A DNA stretch of 64,000 nt, from positions 123,306,231 through 123,370,230 of the forward strand of contig OX578142.1 in the NCBI GenBank assembly GCA_951213105.1. The letters are read 5' to 3'. Both the position numbers and the translations under genes were made by a program. The notes under the pieces are model-generated. The model saw only the letters and a program-made list of their open reading frames with translations, was not told the origin of the DNA and made no database searches. Positions 12,541-23,812 of this stretch are shown here, one piece after another; positions within the stretch are counted from its first letter, which is position 1; each line of letters begins with the position of its first letter. This DNA comes from Amaurobius ferox (lineage: Eukaryota > Arthropoda > Arachnida > Araneae > Amaurobiidae).

Positions 12541-12890
12541 TTTAATTATTACTCAGAAAAGAGGACATTCACTTATCACGACGAATTCTTATAGTAAAAG
12601 GAGGGATCAGGATAATTTCCGGTTATTTAGGCTGTTTTAAATTAAGGTTTTACATATAATAATCCACATAATAAATATAAATTACACGATAAAATTATTT
12701 ACTATTTGTATGAACTTTTAATATTTTAGAATATAAGTTACATCTTGCACAAGTAACACATTTTTATAGAACTAAGCTTCATATTCACATTTACATTTCA
12801 CACTTCTAACATTGCATATATTTTATAATGCCTGAATTAGTATTAAGGGGAATGTTTGATTTTGTTTATACTCTTAATGGTTTTTGTATA
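12541..12890 (+). repeat. Left arm of a long-range inverted repeat
   Basis: It is the inverse of 17655-17995. Shared blocks include AAATTAAGGTTTTACATATA and TATAAGTTACATCTTGCACA, in the same order. The arms enclose about 4.8 kb. They could be terminal repeats of a large element or an inverted duplication. Confidence 0.75.
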
Positions 12891-13954
12891 GATAATATTT
12901 TTATGTGACACAATGTGGGAAAGTTAGTTTAGGGATATTGAAAATTATATACTTTGTACTTTCTTTCTAGTTTTGAACTAGGGACTTTCGTGATTAACTA
13001 TTTTGTTGAACATGTTTATATGACTTAGCATAAGTTTTCCAAAGCATGACTACACACATAATCCAGTTTTCCAACATTCATTCTAAAATGCAGTTTAATT
13101 ATTTTTATTTTGCACTTTTTATACAAACTATTTTTATACAGACAGTAGAAATTATTTTTTAAAAATTAATCACTTTAATTGATTTTAAAATACCCTGACG
13201 CATTCTAGAGACAAAACATTGAAGAACATAACTTAAACAAGATCATTTTATGAAGTAAAACACAAACACACATTGAAGGCATTTTATGTCATTTTAACAA
13301 ATATAGATATTAAAACGTGTCCGGGGTTGTTAGCTAATATATTTTAAACTTTAATTTTTTTCCTGTTTCATTTAGTATGTCAAATAGGTTTTAAGGTACA
13401 CTTCACACTCGAGTTCATTTAGAAGCAAGCAATACGTGAATGACGTGTAAGCAACCTCGTATTTGTACTTGTCGTTTTTGCATTTACAATTTTCCAATAT
13501 GCTATATGTTTGACCATTTTACGTGGAAGGCAATATATACTGGGATATTTAATTTAAATAAATATAAAACTCATATGTTTTAGAATATTGAGATGAACAT
13601 TTTAAAACATGTTTCCCTCACAATAATCTGTACAGAGTGATTTGGAAAAGATGAACTCACTTTAAGGTACATAGTATATCATAATTTATCGCTAATAATT
13701 TTAAATTACAAAGTAACATAAAAATATGTATCAACAGACAGTTCCTTTTCAACTAAATATATATATTTTGAATTAAATCTATTTACATATCTGAAAAAAA
13801 AAAAAAAAAAAAAAAAACAGTCCTGCACAAGTAAATATCCAAAATTTCCATCTGTTCCTTAATTTTACAATGGTGTCTTCACCTGTGGGGATTCCTCAAC
13901 CATAATTTTAACAATTAACATCCTGAAATTGAAAATAACAAAGAGATGACGCAT
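12891..13954. other. AT-rich DNA with no recognised gene
   Basis: AT-rich, with a long A-run at 13794-13817. Nothing codes for a recognisable protein. Confidence 0.55.
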
Positions 13955-13965
13955 AGCGTAGTACC
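13955..13965. repeat. Target-site duplication of the 5S-derived SINE
   Basis: AGCGTAGTACC here, again at 14668-14678, and as AACGTAGTACC at 14740-14750. The copies bracket the SINE and the short related unit after it. Confidence 0.7.
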
Positions 13966-13967
13966 CA

Positions 13968-14664
13968 GCCAACGGCCATACCGTGCTGAAAACACCGGTT
14001 CTCGTTAGATCACCGAAGTCAAACAGCATCTGGCGCATTATCATTTATTAATAACGAAGTGCTCTTACTTGGCAAATTTTTTTTATATGCAAATTGTGGA
14101 TGCCACCCATATGTGCTATTTAAATATACCAGTACCATTATTCTAATACTGAACACACTTAATATGAAAACATGCAAGTTCCTTTATAAAATAATGACTA
14201 CCCGAACAACCCCATAAACGCAATTAAAAAACTATTATTTTTGACATTTATAATTTGATTGTTAATTGCTGTACCAGCAAGCAAAAGCACGCTTTTTGGA
14301 TGCTGAAAAACACTAATCACAAAATTTTGAAATTTTAGGAAATTTAATTTCTGATAGGACAAAAAGTACTTGGGTGGGTGACCACCTGGGAACACCGCGT
14401 TCTGTTGCCACATTTCGGATGCGGTAGCCCGGTGGTTTGCGCGCTGCCACAACTGCCGTCGTGTTCATGCGGAGTACGATCACGTTAAACATGTGGGTCC
14501 GTAAGTCCTTCCGAGAGGTTGGTGGTAGAGGAAGGAGGTTTCGGTCCCTGTGGATGCCTCCCCCACTGGGTTCCGGTCTAAATTGGGTGGCACTTCCCGG
14601 CCGTCCAAACGGTTACCGTAAACCTCTTTGGTAGGTCGGACGGTCTGGGTCTCAACAACAACAA
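13968..14664 (+). mobile_element. 5S-rRNA-derived SINE, interrupted
   Basis: The head reads as eukaryotic 5S rRNA: GCCAACGGCCATACC at 13968, then ACACCGGTTCTCG and GATCACCGAAGTCAA, up to about 14040. The rest of the 5S (AGTACTTGGGTGGGTGACC onward, about 14360-14408) follows a 320-bp insertion. A body of about 190 bp and a 3' hairpin (14601-14648) end in a (CAA)n tail. 5S-headed SINEs (the SINE3 class) are known from other animals and use the internal 5S promoter with a LINE for mobility. The insertion splits the internal promoter, so this copy should be dead. Confidence 0.82.
14041..14361 (+). repeat. Piece of the 1-kb tandem unit inserted in the 5S head
   Basis: It matches 15490-15871 and 16494-16878 in the same orientation but lacks about 63 bp between two ACCCC words, a deletion between short direct repeats. 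It splits the 5S head near its base 70. Confidence 0.8.
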
Positions 14665-14678
14665 CAGAGCGTAGTACC

Positions 14679-14739
14679 CGGCCACACAAATAGCTACCAT
14701 AAGCCTTAGGATTGGTCGTGTGGTCTGGGTTTTTGACAC
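14679..14739 (+). mobile_element. 5'-truncated relative of the 5S SINE 3' end
   Basis: It starts CGGCCACACAAATAGC and ends TGGTCTGGGTTTTTGAC. It aligns along its length with the last 65 bp of the 5S SINE but has different bases in both hairpin arms. It is separated from the SINE by the locus-specific AGCGTAGTACC. Confidence 0.75.
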
Positions 14740-14750
14740 AACGTAGTACC

Positions 14751-15367
14751 TCGATTTCTAATCCGGCAAAAGACTTTATAGCACTTATCATTCCAATCCT
14801 TATTAGCAATCTCTTATCTGATACGACGTCATCCACTTGCGATTCTAACCCTTCCATTGATAAGGCATACCATATGCAATGCCATTGTCATTGACTTGTT
14901 CATAAAACTGGCATTTTTGTCACCATTCTCACCAAATGTATTACGAATGTCACCAAACTAGTCGCCAATATCACCAAATTTGGTGGCTTACATTACGAAT
15001 ACACAGAGTGCGAAGGGATTTTTTCATATAGTAATACTCTAGACATATTATATATATAATTAAAATCATTTAATTAATGCTAAATACTTGATTAAAATTA
15101 TTTAATCAAAATGTAATTAATAATGCCACAACACATTTGCGACACTGAACTTTTATTTCCTCAATAATTCTAGATTTTGAAATGAGACTTTACAATACTA
15201 TTTACGCATTGTCGCTGAAAACCACACAGTGAAAATAGTTAATATTCCTCATATCATATTTACAATAGTTATTCAATTTTCATAAAATGAAAAATGCGTA
15301 ATTAAACAAAGAAATATAAAATATCTGATTTACATACATTATTTATGTACGACATCGGATATATTCG
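14751..15367. other. AT-rich DNA with family A-like core words
   Basis: Positions 14915-15000 contain repeated TCACCAAA/CGCCAA words like the core of family A, so it may be an old fragment. The rest is AT-rich with no recognised gene. Confidence 0.45.
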
Positions 15368-16346
15368 GTCATTTAGAGAGAATAAACAAATAAAACACTT
15401 AGAATCTACCACGAGTTTCTTTTTAATAATCCTATTCCTATGTAATGACCATCTTAATGGAACATGTCTATATCTCAACGAAACGTCAAATCATTTATTA
15501 ATAACGAAGTGCGCTTACTTGGCAAGTTTTCTTTATATACAAACTGTGGATACCACCCATATGTGCTATTTAAATATACCAGTACCATTATTCTAATACT
15601 GAACACACTTAATATGAAAACATGCAAGTTCCTTTATAAAATAATGACTACCCGAACAACCCCCAATTTATTATCTTTTAATGAAATGTATCATTATGAC
15701 CTAAATGCAACTTGAACCCCAAAAACACAATTAAAAAACTATTATTTTTGACATTTATAATTTGATTGTTAATTGCTGTACCAGCAAGCAAAAGCACGCT
15801 TTTTGGATGCTCAAAAACACTAATCACAAAATTTTGAAATTTTAGGAAATTTAATTTCTGATAGGACAAAAAGCCACAAAATAAAATGAACTTGAATATA
15901 GCAAGTTAATATTCAATTATGTGTCATAAGCTAATATTTCGATTAGGAATATTTTCACATTTTAAAACATTACTATAATAGAAACATTTTATAATTTTTA
16001 AAATATTTTATACAAATTTGGCCACCTCCAGTTTTAAATTTTGATATAATTTCTTCTGTTCTTTTAAAATTTCTGTAACACTGACAAAGTTGTTCTACTG
16101 ATTATTTTGTTGCTCCATTTGTAAAATTGTCAACGCGAGCTACCTCTCGCCAGCAACTTTTTTCTAAAGCACTATAAGGAATTGAAAATAAGAATTTACC
16201 AGCTCACTCTTCATAAGTTCCTTCTCAAACGCCGTAAATACAATTCGAGTAACCATGATTTCAAATTAAAAACAGCCAAGAAAAAATAATAATTTAAATT
16301 TAAAAAGTACATTCAACTTATGGTATCTGAGGAAAAGAAAATATTA
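15368..16346 (+). repeat. 1-kb tandem unit, copy 1
   Basis: The first of two direct copies about 1.0 kb apart (anchor ATGTCTATATCTCAACG at 15465 and 16468). It contains an 83-codon open frame (from MSISQRNVKSFINN at 15464) that I cannot assign to a family. The second copy's frame has diverged past its middle, so coding conservation is not evident. Confidence 0.8.
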
Positions 16347-16368
16347 TTTTGGTCTTTTAGAGATATTT

Positions 16369-17348
16369 GGTCTTTTATAGAGAATAAACAAAAAAAAACC
16401 GCTTAGAATCTACCACGAGTTTTTTTTAATAATCCTATTCCTATGTAATGACCATCTTAATGGAACATGTCTATATCTCAACGGAATGTCAAATCATTTA
16501 TTAATAACGAAGTGCTCTTACTTGGCAAGTTTTTTTTATCTACAAACTGTGGATGCCACACATATTTGCTATTTAAATATACCAGTACCATTATTCTAAT
16601 ACTGAACACACTTAATATGAAAACATGCAAGCTTCTTTTTAAAATAGGAACTACCCGAAAGACCCTAATTTATTATATTTTAATGGAATGTATCATTACG
16701 ACCTAAATGCAACTTGAACCCCAAAACACAATTAAAAAACTATTATTTTTTGACATTTCTAATTTGATTGTTAATTGCTGTATCAGCAAGCAAAAGCACG
16801 CTTTTTGGATGCTGAAAAATACTAATCACAAAATTTTGAAATTTTAGGAAATTTAATTCCTGATAGGACAAAAAGCCACAAAATAAAATGAACTTGAATA
16901 TAGCAAGTTATTATTCAATTATGTGTCATAAACCAATATTTCGATTAGGAATATTTTCACATTTTAAAACATTACTATAATAGAAATATTTTTTATAATT
17001 TTTAAAATATTTTATACAAATTTAGCCACCTCCAGTTTTAAATTTTGACATAATTTCTTCTGTTCTTTTTAAATTTCTGTAGCACTGACAAAGTTGTTCT
17101 ACTGATTATTTTGTTGCTCCATTTGTAAAATTGTTAACGCGAGCTACCTCTTGCCAGCAACTTTTTTCTAAAGCACTATAAAGAATTGCAAATAAGAATT
17201 TACCAGCTCACTCTTTATAAGTTCCTTCTCAAGCGCCGGAAATATAATTCGAGTAACCATGATTTCAAATTAAAAACAGTCAAGAAAAAATAATAATTTA
17301 AATTTAAAAAGCACATGCAACTTATGGTATTCGAGGAAAAGAAAATAT
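16369..17348 (+). repeat. 1-kb tandem unit, copy 2
   Basis: A direct repeat of the preceding kilobase with substitutions and small indels throughout, so the duplication is not recent. The shared piece inside the 5S SINE at 14041 comes from the same unit. Confidence 0.8.
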
Positions 17349-17654
17349 TAATTGCAGCTACAAGTCCGGTTGTACACAAATCCACGTGATACGTCTCAGC
17401 CAATAGAATTCCTTCCTCAATCTGTAGTCCAGTTACCAGAAGTTTTGCATCGTAGCATCCCTTTTTTCGATTTTTTCTTTTTTATTAGACAGGGGATTAA
17501 AGTCCGGAATTTAAAATCCGTATAAGGCACCCCTTTAAAACTCAAATACCTTGTGCCTTGTGTGTAGTTGATTTTTGAGTGATGAATACAAGTTTCTAGT
17601 GAAAGTGAAACTGGCAGTGATGTCGCAAGAGGTTCTGCTGGATTGATGAATACA

Positions 17655-17995
17655 GGGGTTAGAATATAAATAAAATCAAACATACCGTAAATACTAACTC
17701 TCGTGTTATAAAATATATACAATGCTTAATAGGGTGAAATGTAAATGCAAATATAAAAGTTAGCTCTATAAAATTATGTTATTTGTGCAAGATGTAACTT
17801 ATATCCAGAAATCTTTTAAGTTCATAAAAATAGGAAGTAAAATTTTTTATTGTATAGTTTATATTTAATATGAGGATTATTATATGTAAAACCTTAATTT
17901 GAAAGACCCTAAACAATAGGAAACGAAAATGATTCTACTATAAGAACTCGTCGTGATAGTGAATGTCTTCTTTTCCGTTCTTACGAATGTCTACT
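17655..17995 (-). repeat. Right arm of a long-range inverted repeat
   Basis: The inverse of 12541-12890. A minus-strand frame of 101 codons (17417-17722) partly overlaps this arm. It has no recognisable domain and is not conserved in the other arm. Confidence 0.75.
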
Positions 17996-18924
17996 ATAAA
18001 TAAGCTGCGGTGATAAGTAATTTAAACCACCAGCTCAAATTGAAAAACATGTGTGGTATGCTGTTAACATTTTTATTATTTTAGATTAAAAATGCGATTT
18101 ACAATGATTAATGTCTTTAAATATTCGTCTTATTTCATTTGAGGCTTTTTAGTTTTATGCTATATTTAGAAGTGTCATGTTTAAGTTCCAGTGTCTTTTG
18201 AAAAGAAAATCAATTAATAAATTACATCAAAAGATAAGTCGGAAAATCACTACTTTAGGAGTTGCGGAAAAATCCTCCAATTATTTTAATTAGTACTAGT
18301 TAGAATTATTAACCAATTATGAAGGAGAAAAAATTAGAATTAGCTTCCCTTTCTGTTCCCTTTTTCTATTAAAATTTAATTATTATAAAAGGTTACACTT
18401 GGATAACTTTTCCAAAAATCTCAAATTTCAAAGAAAATTAACTCTTGAGTAAAAACTGGAAAAGTTTGGTATTTAAAATATTATCTGTTTATTTTCTAGT
18501 CTTTAGCCGTACTATAAATAGGGGAATATTTTTCATGTGATACTAAGCATACATTATTATTAATTGTCAATAAGGCTGCATTTTCTGTACCGATCGATCT
18601 CCTAATGAATGCATACAATAACTGAAACATACCTTCGCAATTCTATACATGGAAAAGGAAATATAATTTTGATAAAGTTTTACAAGAATTTTAATTCCTT
18701 CAGAATATTTTTTCACTGAATATTTACAAAATATATATTTAAACGTAATTAAAATTAACTGTGTGGTTCAAATCGATTTTCTCATGCCAGAAATCATTTT
18801 CTTTTCCAAATTTTACAAGAAAAAAGTTGAAAATTCGGTATCGTGGATCAAAATGATTACAACTATAGTTTGTTGCCCTTCACTTTAAAGGGCTTAAAAT
18901 CTTTCGATTGAGAACACATTTGAC
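17996..18924. other. AT-rich DNA with no recognised gene
   Basis: AT-rich, many stops in all frames, no repeat family recognised. Confidence 0.5.
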
Positions 18925-18930
18925 AATAGA

Positions 18931-19075
18931 CCTCCCCCCCCCCGGGGGGAGGGTAACTAGCCGTCACCTCCGAAAGCAGAGGCCGGAGCACTAACTTTTG
19001 ACGTCTTGGCTTGTAGGCTCACTGCGAGTAGGTCTTCCAGATCGCGATCGGAGCTTTTGCTATTTGTTTCCCTCT
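18931..19075 (+). repeat. GC-rich block related to 26340-26460
   Basis: A C/G homopolymer stretch followed by CTAGCCGTCACCTCCGA and AGAGGCCGG. The inverse of 26340-26460 carries the same words in the same order, so this is an interspersed GC-rich repeat of unknown class. Confidence 0.55.
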
Positions 19076-21288
19076 TAATTCTCTGTTCGATGTAAAGGAA
19101 TCATAATTTATCAGTAAATCAAATAATATTCATGAAATTTGGAAGTATTTTCTATAATGTTCATTAAAATGGGTCATTTAAAATATTAATATTGCTGTAC
19201 ATTTCCTTAAATAAAATCTATATAAATAAAATTGAAAATCTGTCTGTCTGTCTGTCTGTTTGTCCAATCATCACGGGAGAACGGCTGAACCGAATTTGAT
19301 GAAATTTTGTGGGTAGCCTAGAAAACCCACTTAAAATTTAGCCCCACTTAAAATTTAGTCCATGTTTGGAGTTTCCATAACCAGTGGTTCTCGAGATATT
19401 AGTGAAAAACGAATATTTCGTTTGTCTCATCATCACGAGAGAACGGCTGAATCGAATTTAATGAAATTTTGTGAGTAGCCTTAAAATAGCCCCCCATAAA
19501 TTTTGCCCAAGTTTCGAGCTTCTAATACCAGGGGTTGTCGAGATATTAATGAAAAACGGAACTTTATCCTAGGAGATCTACTCTCTAACTCCGTGGTTTA
19601 TCCAAACGGAAAGGATGAAAATCGTTTGTTTAAAACGTCAATGTGAATTAAAACTTCATTTCTGAGCTTAGTGCAGGATTTTTGCATTAATTAGTCACTA
19701 TCTGAAAGCATGAATTGTTTGAAACATGAATTTTAATGGAAAATCTAACTCCATGGTCAAGCATTTACTAAACAATGGAAAGTATAAAGAAATCAAAATG
19801 GTTATTATTTTTGCATTTTATGGGGAAGAGATCAAAATGGTTATTTAATTTCGCAGTTTATGAGGAAGATTCTTTATTATATTATGTTGCTCAGCAACGC
19901 AATTAAATTAAATGTGTTTCTTAATATTTGTTATTATTTTTTCTATTTCAATAATAAATAAATAGATGTATAAATATATTTTGTAAATGAACGGTTTGAT
20001 TTTCCTTTTAATTATATTAATAACGGACTGCGTACATCACTTTCATTTGACAAAGAGTTTTTAAGCTTTTATATTGTGTTTAGCTAATAAACTCATATTG
20101 TGTTTACCAATAAACTCATTTATCCGATTGTTGAAACAGAAAAAGAGTAGAAAGGGTATATCTTCTAATACAATTTTAGTGTTTGCATTTAGTATATACA
20201 AACGGGATCAGGATCTTTCATTCTTCAGATCTGCAATTTCAGAGCTACGAATTTGGCGGAATATCGCTAACTTGGCAACTTTTCTTAAACTTTGCCAAAT
20301 TGACGGAAATATCGCCAAATTGCTGAAAACGACGCAAATCAATGAAATTAAATTCGTTTTTTTAGAAGACAGTACTGAAATGATGTTTCGGTAGCATTTG
20401 TGGGTCAGTCTATCCATCCTACTTAGTAACACATTTATCGAATTTTTAAAATATCACCAAGTTGATAAAAATGTTTGTGAATCTATAAAAATGTCATGAA
20501 ATTGATAAAATTGCGCTTAATAAATGAAATTAATTGTGTTTGGTTAGGGGATAATATTATGATGATGTTTCGTCAATTTGTCGCAAAATGGGACTATCAG
20601 TTTTACAGTCCCACTTGGTGATAAATTTGGCGATTTTTTAAGTTATCGCTAAATTGAAGAAAATATCGCCAAACCTTTCATGGAGATAGCATTATTCAGA
20701 CGATATGATTTCCATCAATTTATTTGAAGCAACTGATATCATGTCGTTTAGCAATGGATGTAAATCCAATGTGTTATGTGGCATACGATTTTAATTAAAT
20801 CTTTTCCGATTTGAATAATAAAGATATGTATATAAAATAAATTTCATTGGCATTGCATTTTTGACTGGAAAATATCGATTACGGTCTTCAGGTTACACAT
20901 TATTATTATTGATATTTTCGGGGATTATTGATTCAGGGATTATTGATATTTTCAAATTATTATACCATTGTTTTATTATGACAAAAATTGTTGAAACTCA
21001 CATATTGTACGTTGTGCGAGTAATCTTCTATACATGCACGTGTTATCTTCTAATCTACGAGAATATAAGTAGTACAGGTATATAGGCATATATTTTGATA
21101 TATATTGGCATATATTGGAATCAATTACGACCTTCTGGTATAAAGATTACGGGGATAATTGAAATTTTCAATTTATAATGTCATCTGTTTTATTTCGGCA
21201 AAGATTTTTTAGACTCATATTGTAATAAGGGTAATCTTCTACTAACATACAGGCATATTTTCTAATATGCGACAATGTAGGTAGTATG

Positions 21289-21291
<3 letters not shown>

Positions 21292-21326
<35 letters not shown>
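21292..21326. repeat. (TA)n microsatellite
   Basis: A dinucleotide run inside the Helitron-type element. Confidence 0.9.
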
Positions 21327-21329
<3 letters not shown>

Positions 21330-21562
21330 CCATATAATTTTAGTGCTTTCATTCTGGCATATATTGGAATCAATTACGGGTTTATTGATATTTTCAATTT
21401 ACACATGTAATCTACTAATACAGGTTATATCTTCTAATATTCGCGTATATAAGGAGTATGGGTCCTATACAATTTTAATGCTTTCATTTTGCATATATTG
21501 ATTCAATTCCTCTTTTTTAACACTTTACAACAAAGTTGAAAAGTGTTTATGACTTTGTTCAT

Positions 21563-21563
<1 letters not shown>

Positions 21564-21612
<49 letters not shown>
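21564..21612. repeat. (GTCT)n microsatellite in family C
   Basis: About twelve tetranucleotide units next to the conserved phrase CCGTTAGCACGATAACTGCC, which adjoins the same tract in other family C copies. Confidence 0.95.
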
Positions 21613-21613
<1 letters not shown>

Positions 21614-22321
21614 CCGTTAGCACGATAACTGCCGTAAAAATGAGTTTATCAAAATGAAATTTTAGTATGTTGTTCAGACGGTCTGTAGGACCTATGGGAA
21701 TATAAATAAATAATATCACCCAATTAGTTTTTTATTGAACCCGGGTTAAAAAAATGAAATACATTGAACCCTATGGGACCTAATTTTTCAAACATATTTT
21801 AAGTAAATTTAAAATTCACGAATTGCTTCGAAATTTTTAGGAAATATTCACATTATCCCATAGAATATATAAAAAAAAATTCAGTAAAATATGTTAAGTA
21901 GTTTTTTAATTAAAAAAATTATTTAATATAGGGAAAAAAACAAATTCAATTAAATTCTGATTTTGGGATATCTTCCAGAAAGAAAAGAGAGAGATATTAT
22001 ATAATAAATATCTCTCCATTTGTTTAAACGTTTTGCATATGGGAGTGGCTTCATATTTTAAAATAAATTTGGTAGATAACAATTTTTCATTTTTTTTAAA
22101 TTTTATATAACTCTTCATGATAAATTTAATTGATGGCATTTTAAATGCACTTTCCTACGTCCTAGAGAGTTAAAATTTGGTACACAGCTTAAATTTGTTG
22201 AACATTTTATTCGACAAAAATTTGATGGATCTTTAAATATAGATCATACATTTTTTTCGAAATGGCCTGAAAATAATCCCCGTTCACTTCTATAAACCAT
22301 TGGTGTAATATTGTTAAAAAT

Positions 22322-23148
22322 TCTGATGTGGACAGCACATGTCTTTCTCTGCAGACTCATATTCACGTTATCTTTATTTCTTCAATAATAATTTGAGTTT
22401 ATCTGCACAAAATAACAGCCATAAGTATTTTAAATGACATTGAATTTGCACGTTAAACTTAAATTTGGTTCTCATTTGATAGCTGGACTTATTGTCAAAG
22501 GTGGCGTAGCGAAAACGCGAAAAAACTAGAATATCTCAAGAACGGCTAGTCCTAGAGTAATGGGGTTAGTCTTATTCTTTTTGTTGTCAAAAATCACATA
22601 TAAAATAGGAATTTAATTGATATAATTGAGCACACGTAGTCTTTTATTTTTATATATAACGATTTTTGCTGGCCATTTCGCAAAAATAACCCGTTCCTTT
22701 TTCCCGAATCGTAGTAGAATAACCTACAAATGATTTATATACAAAATTTTGTTAAATTTGGTATATAAATCACTTGTAGGTTATTGAAATATTATACTCC
22801 AAATTTTGTTAAATTTGGTTCATTAGTTTTTAGCTAGAGTGGATAAAGGCAATTTCTGCGGCCATTTCGCAAAGAAGGCAGATTCTTTTATTACGAATCG
22901 TACTATAATCTAATGAACATCAGGATTTCCCACAAAAAACATACCTACCAAATTGTATGAAATTCGGTCCATTAGTTTTTCAATTAGAGTGGATGTAATA
23001 TCCACACAGACACACAGAAACATACACAGATACACCCTTACACACACAGACGTCTTCCTAAAAGTAGTTTTTTCGTGTTCTAGAAGTCCCGAAACGTGTA
23101 GATCCTTTGAAAATTCGAGTTCCGATCTTCGGCACGAATCCAATACTT
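22322..23148 (+). mobile_element. Family B repeat nested in family C
   Basis: Head TCTGATGTGGACAGCAC, all internal family B phrases, a shortened CA-rich tract in place of long (CAGA)n, and an end just before the hairpin, which is replaced by ATACACATAC words. Confidence 0.72.
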
Positions 23149-23812
23149 TGAGTACATACACATACACATATATATTATCTGTGTATTATCTGTGTATCTA
23201 AATTCCGTGCCTATGCAATTACAATAGTTGTGATTTTAAATGATCCCTAAACTTTTATTATTTCTTCAAGGAAGCCTAATTTTAACATATGCAGAATGCA
23301 AATATCTCAAGCGATTGTAAGATGAATTACATAAGAATTGCTGAATTTTTTTCACACAAAATTATTTAGCTCTGGAGTCTGGAATACAAGTTATATGAAT
23401 GAAATATTCATTGATTTTGCATAAAGAATCAGATGATTTATATTTCGATACAGTTTTAAATATTTAAGTATAATAAATTACTGTAGTACTGTGATAATGT
23501 AAAAGATATTACCACTGAATGAATCACATTTTAGAAATTTTTAAATGAAATTACATTTCAGTTGGAAAGTGTTTCATAATCAATGCTTATGCATGATTGA
23601 TCTTTCTTGTTGTAAATTTGCTTTCGAAAGGGGCCAGGATGATTTATTCTGCAGATTTGCCCGTGACGATAATTTTGCATGATGAGAACACATATTCATA
23701 AACTTCTCTTTAGGAGCAATAAATTTAATATTTTAGCATAATTTGCATATGAATCTGAATTATAAGTTTCTTTATATTTTATACTCCGTACGAAGAACGG
23801 GCATGCTGCTAG

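Larger units (their letters stand above)
21519..23611 (-). mobile_element. Composite family C element with family B inside
   Basis: Its 3' hairpin end is at the low coordinate (AACACTTTACAACAAAGTTG, arms folding at 21519-21547), followed by (GTCT)n at 21564-21612. Its other end is GATCTTTCTTGTT at 23611. A family B copy, opposite in orientation, occupies 22322-23148. The same structure with the same internal junctions occurs at 48593-50632, so the nested pair was duplicated as one unit. No protein coding is seen. Confidence 0.75.
19217..23812 (+). mobile_element. Helitron-type element carrying a nested composite
   Basis: The 5' end (TCTATATAAATAAAATTG, preceded by A) is identical to that of the element at 24817. 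The 3' end is ACGAAGAACGGGCATGCTG followed by CTAG and then T. A TC start, CTAG end and A|T insertion site are the hallmarks of Helitrons. A (GTCT)n tract follows the 5' end and a degenerate repeat of TATTGATATTTTC-type words fills about 20160-21500. Positions 21519-23611 are a family C/B insertion; its empty counterpart can be read in the element at 24817. No Rep/helicase coding is present. Confidence 0.6.

Noticed and set aside
13968..14040. Functional 5S rRNA gene
   Set aside because: The sequence is split at about base 70 by 320 bp and continues into a SINE body with a (CAA)n tail and target duplication rather than a T-run terminator.
14480..14857. Minus-strand frame of 125 residues
   Set aside because: It is antisense to the 5S SINE and the short unit after it; the similar frame at 32276-32596 confirms it is SINE-derived.
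17417..17722. 101-residue minus-strand frame
   Set aside because: AT-rich composition with a Lys run; not conserved in the matching arm at 12541-12890.
20074..20394. 106-residue frame in the Helitron-type element
   Set aside because: It overlaps family A-like CAATTTGGCG core words, an opposite-strand frame is equally open, and no domain is visible.
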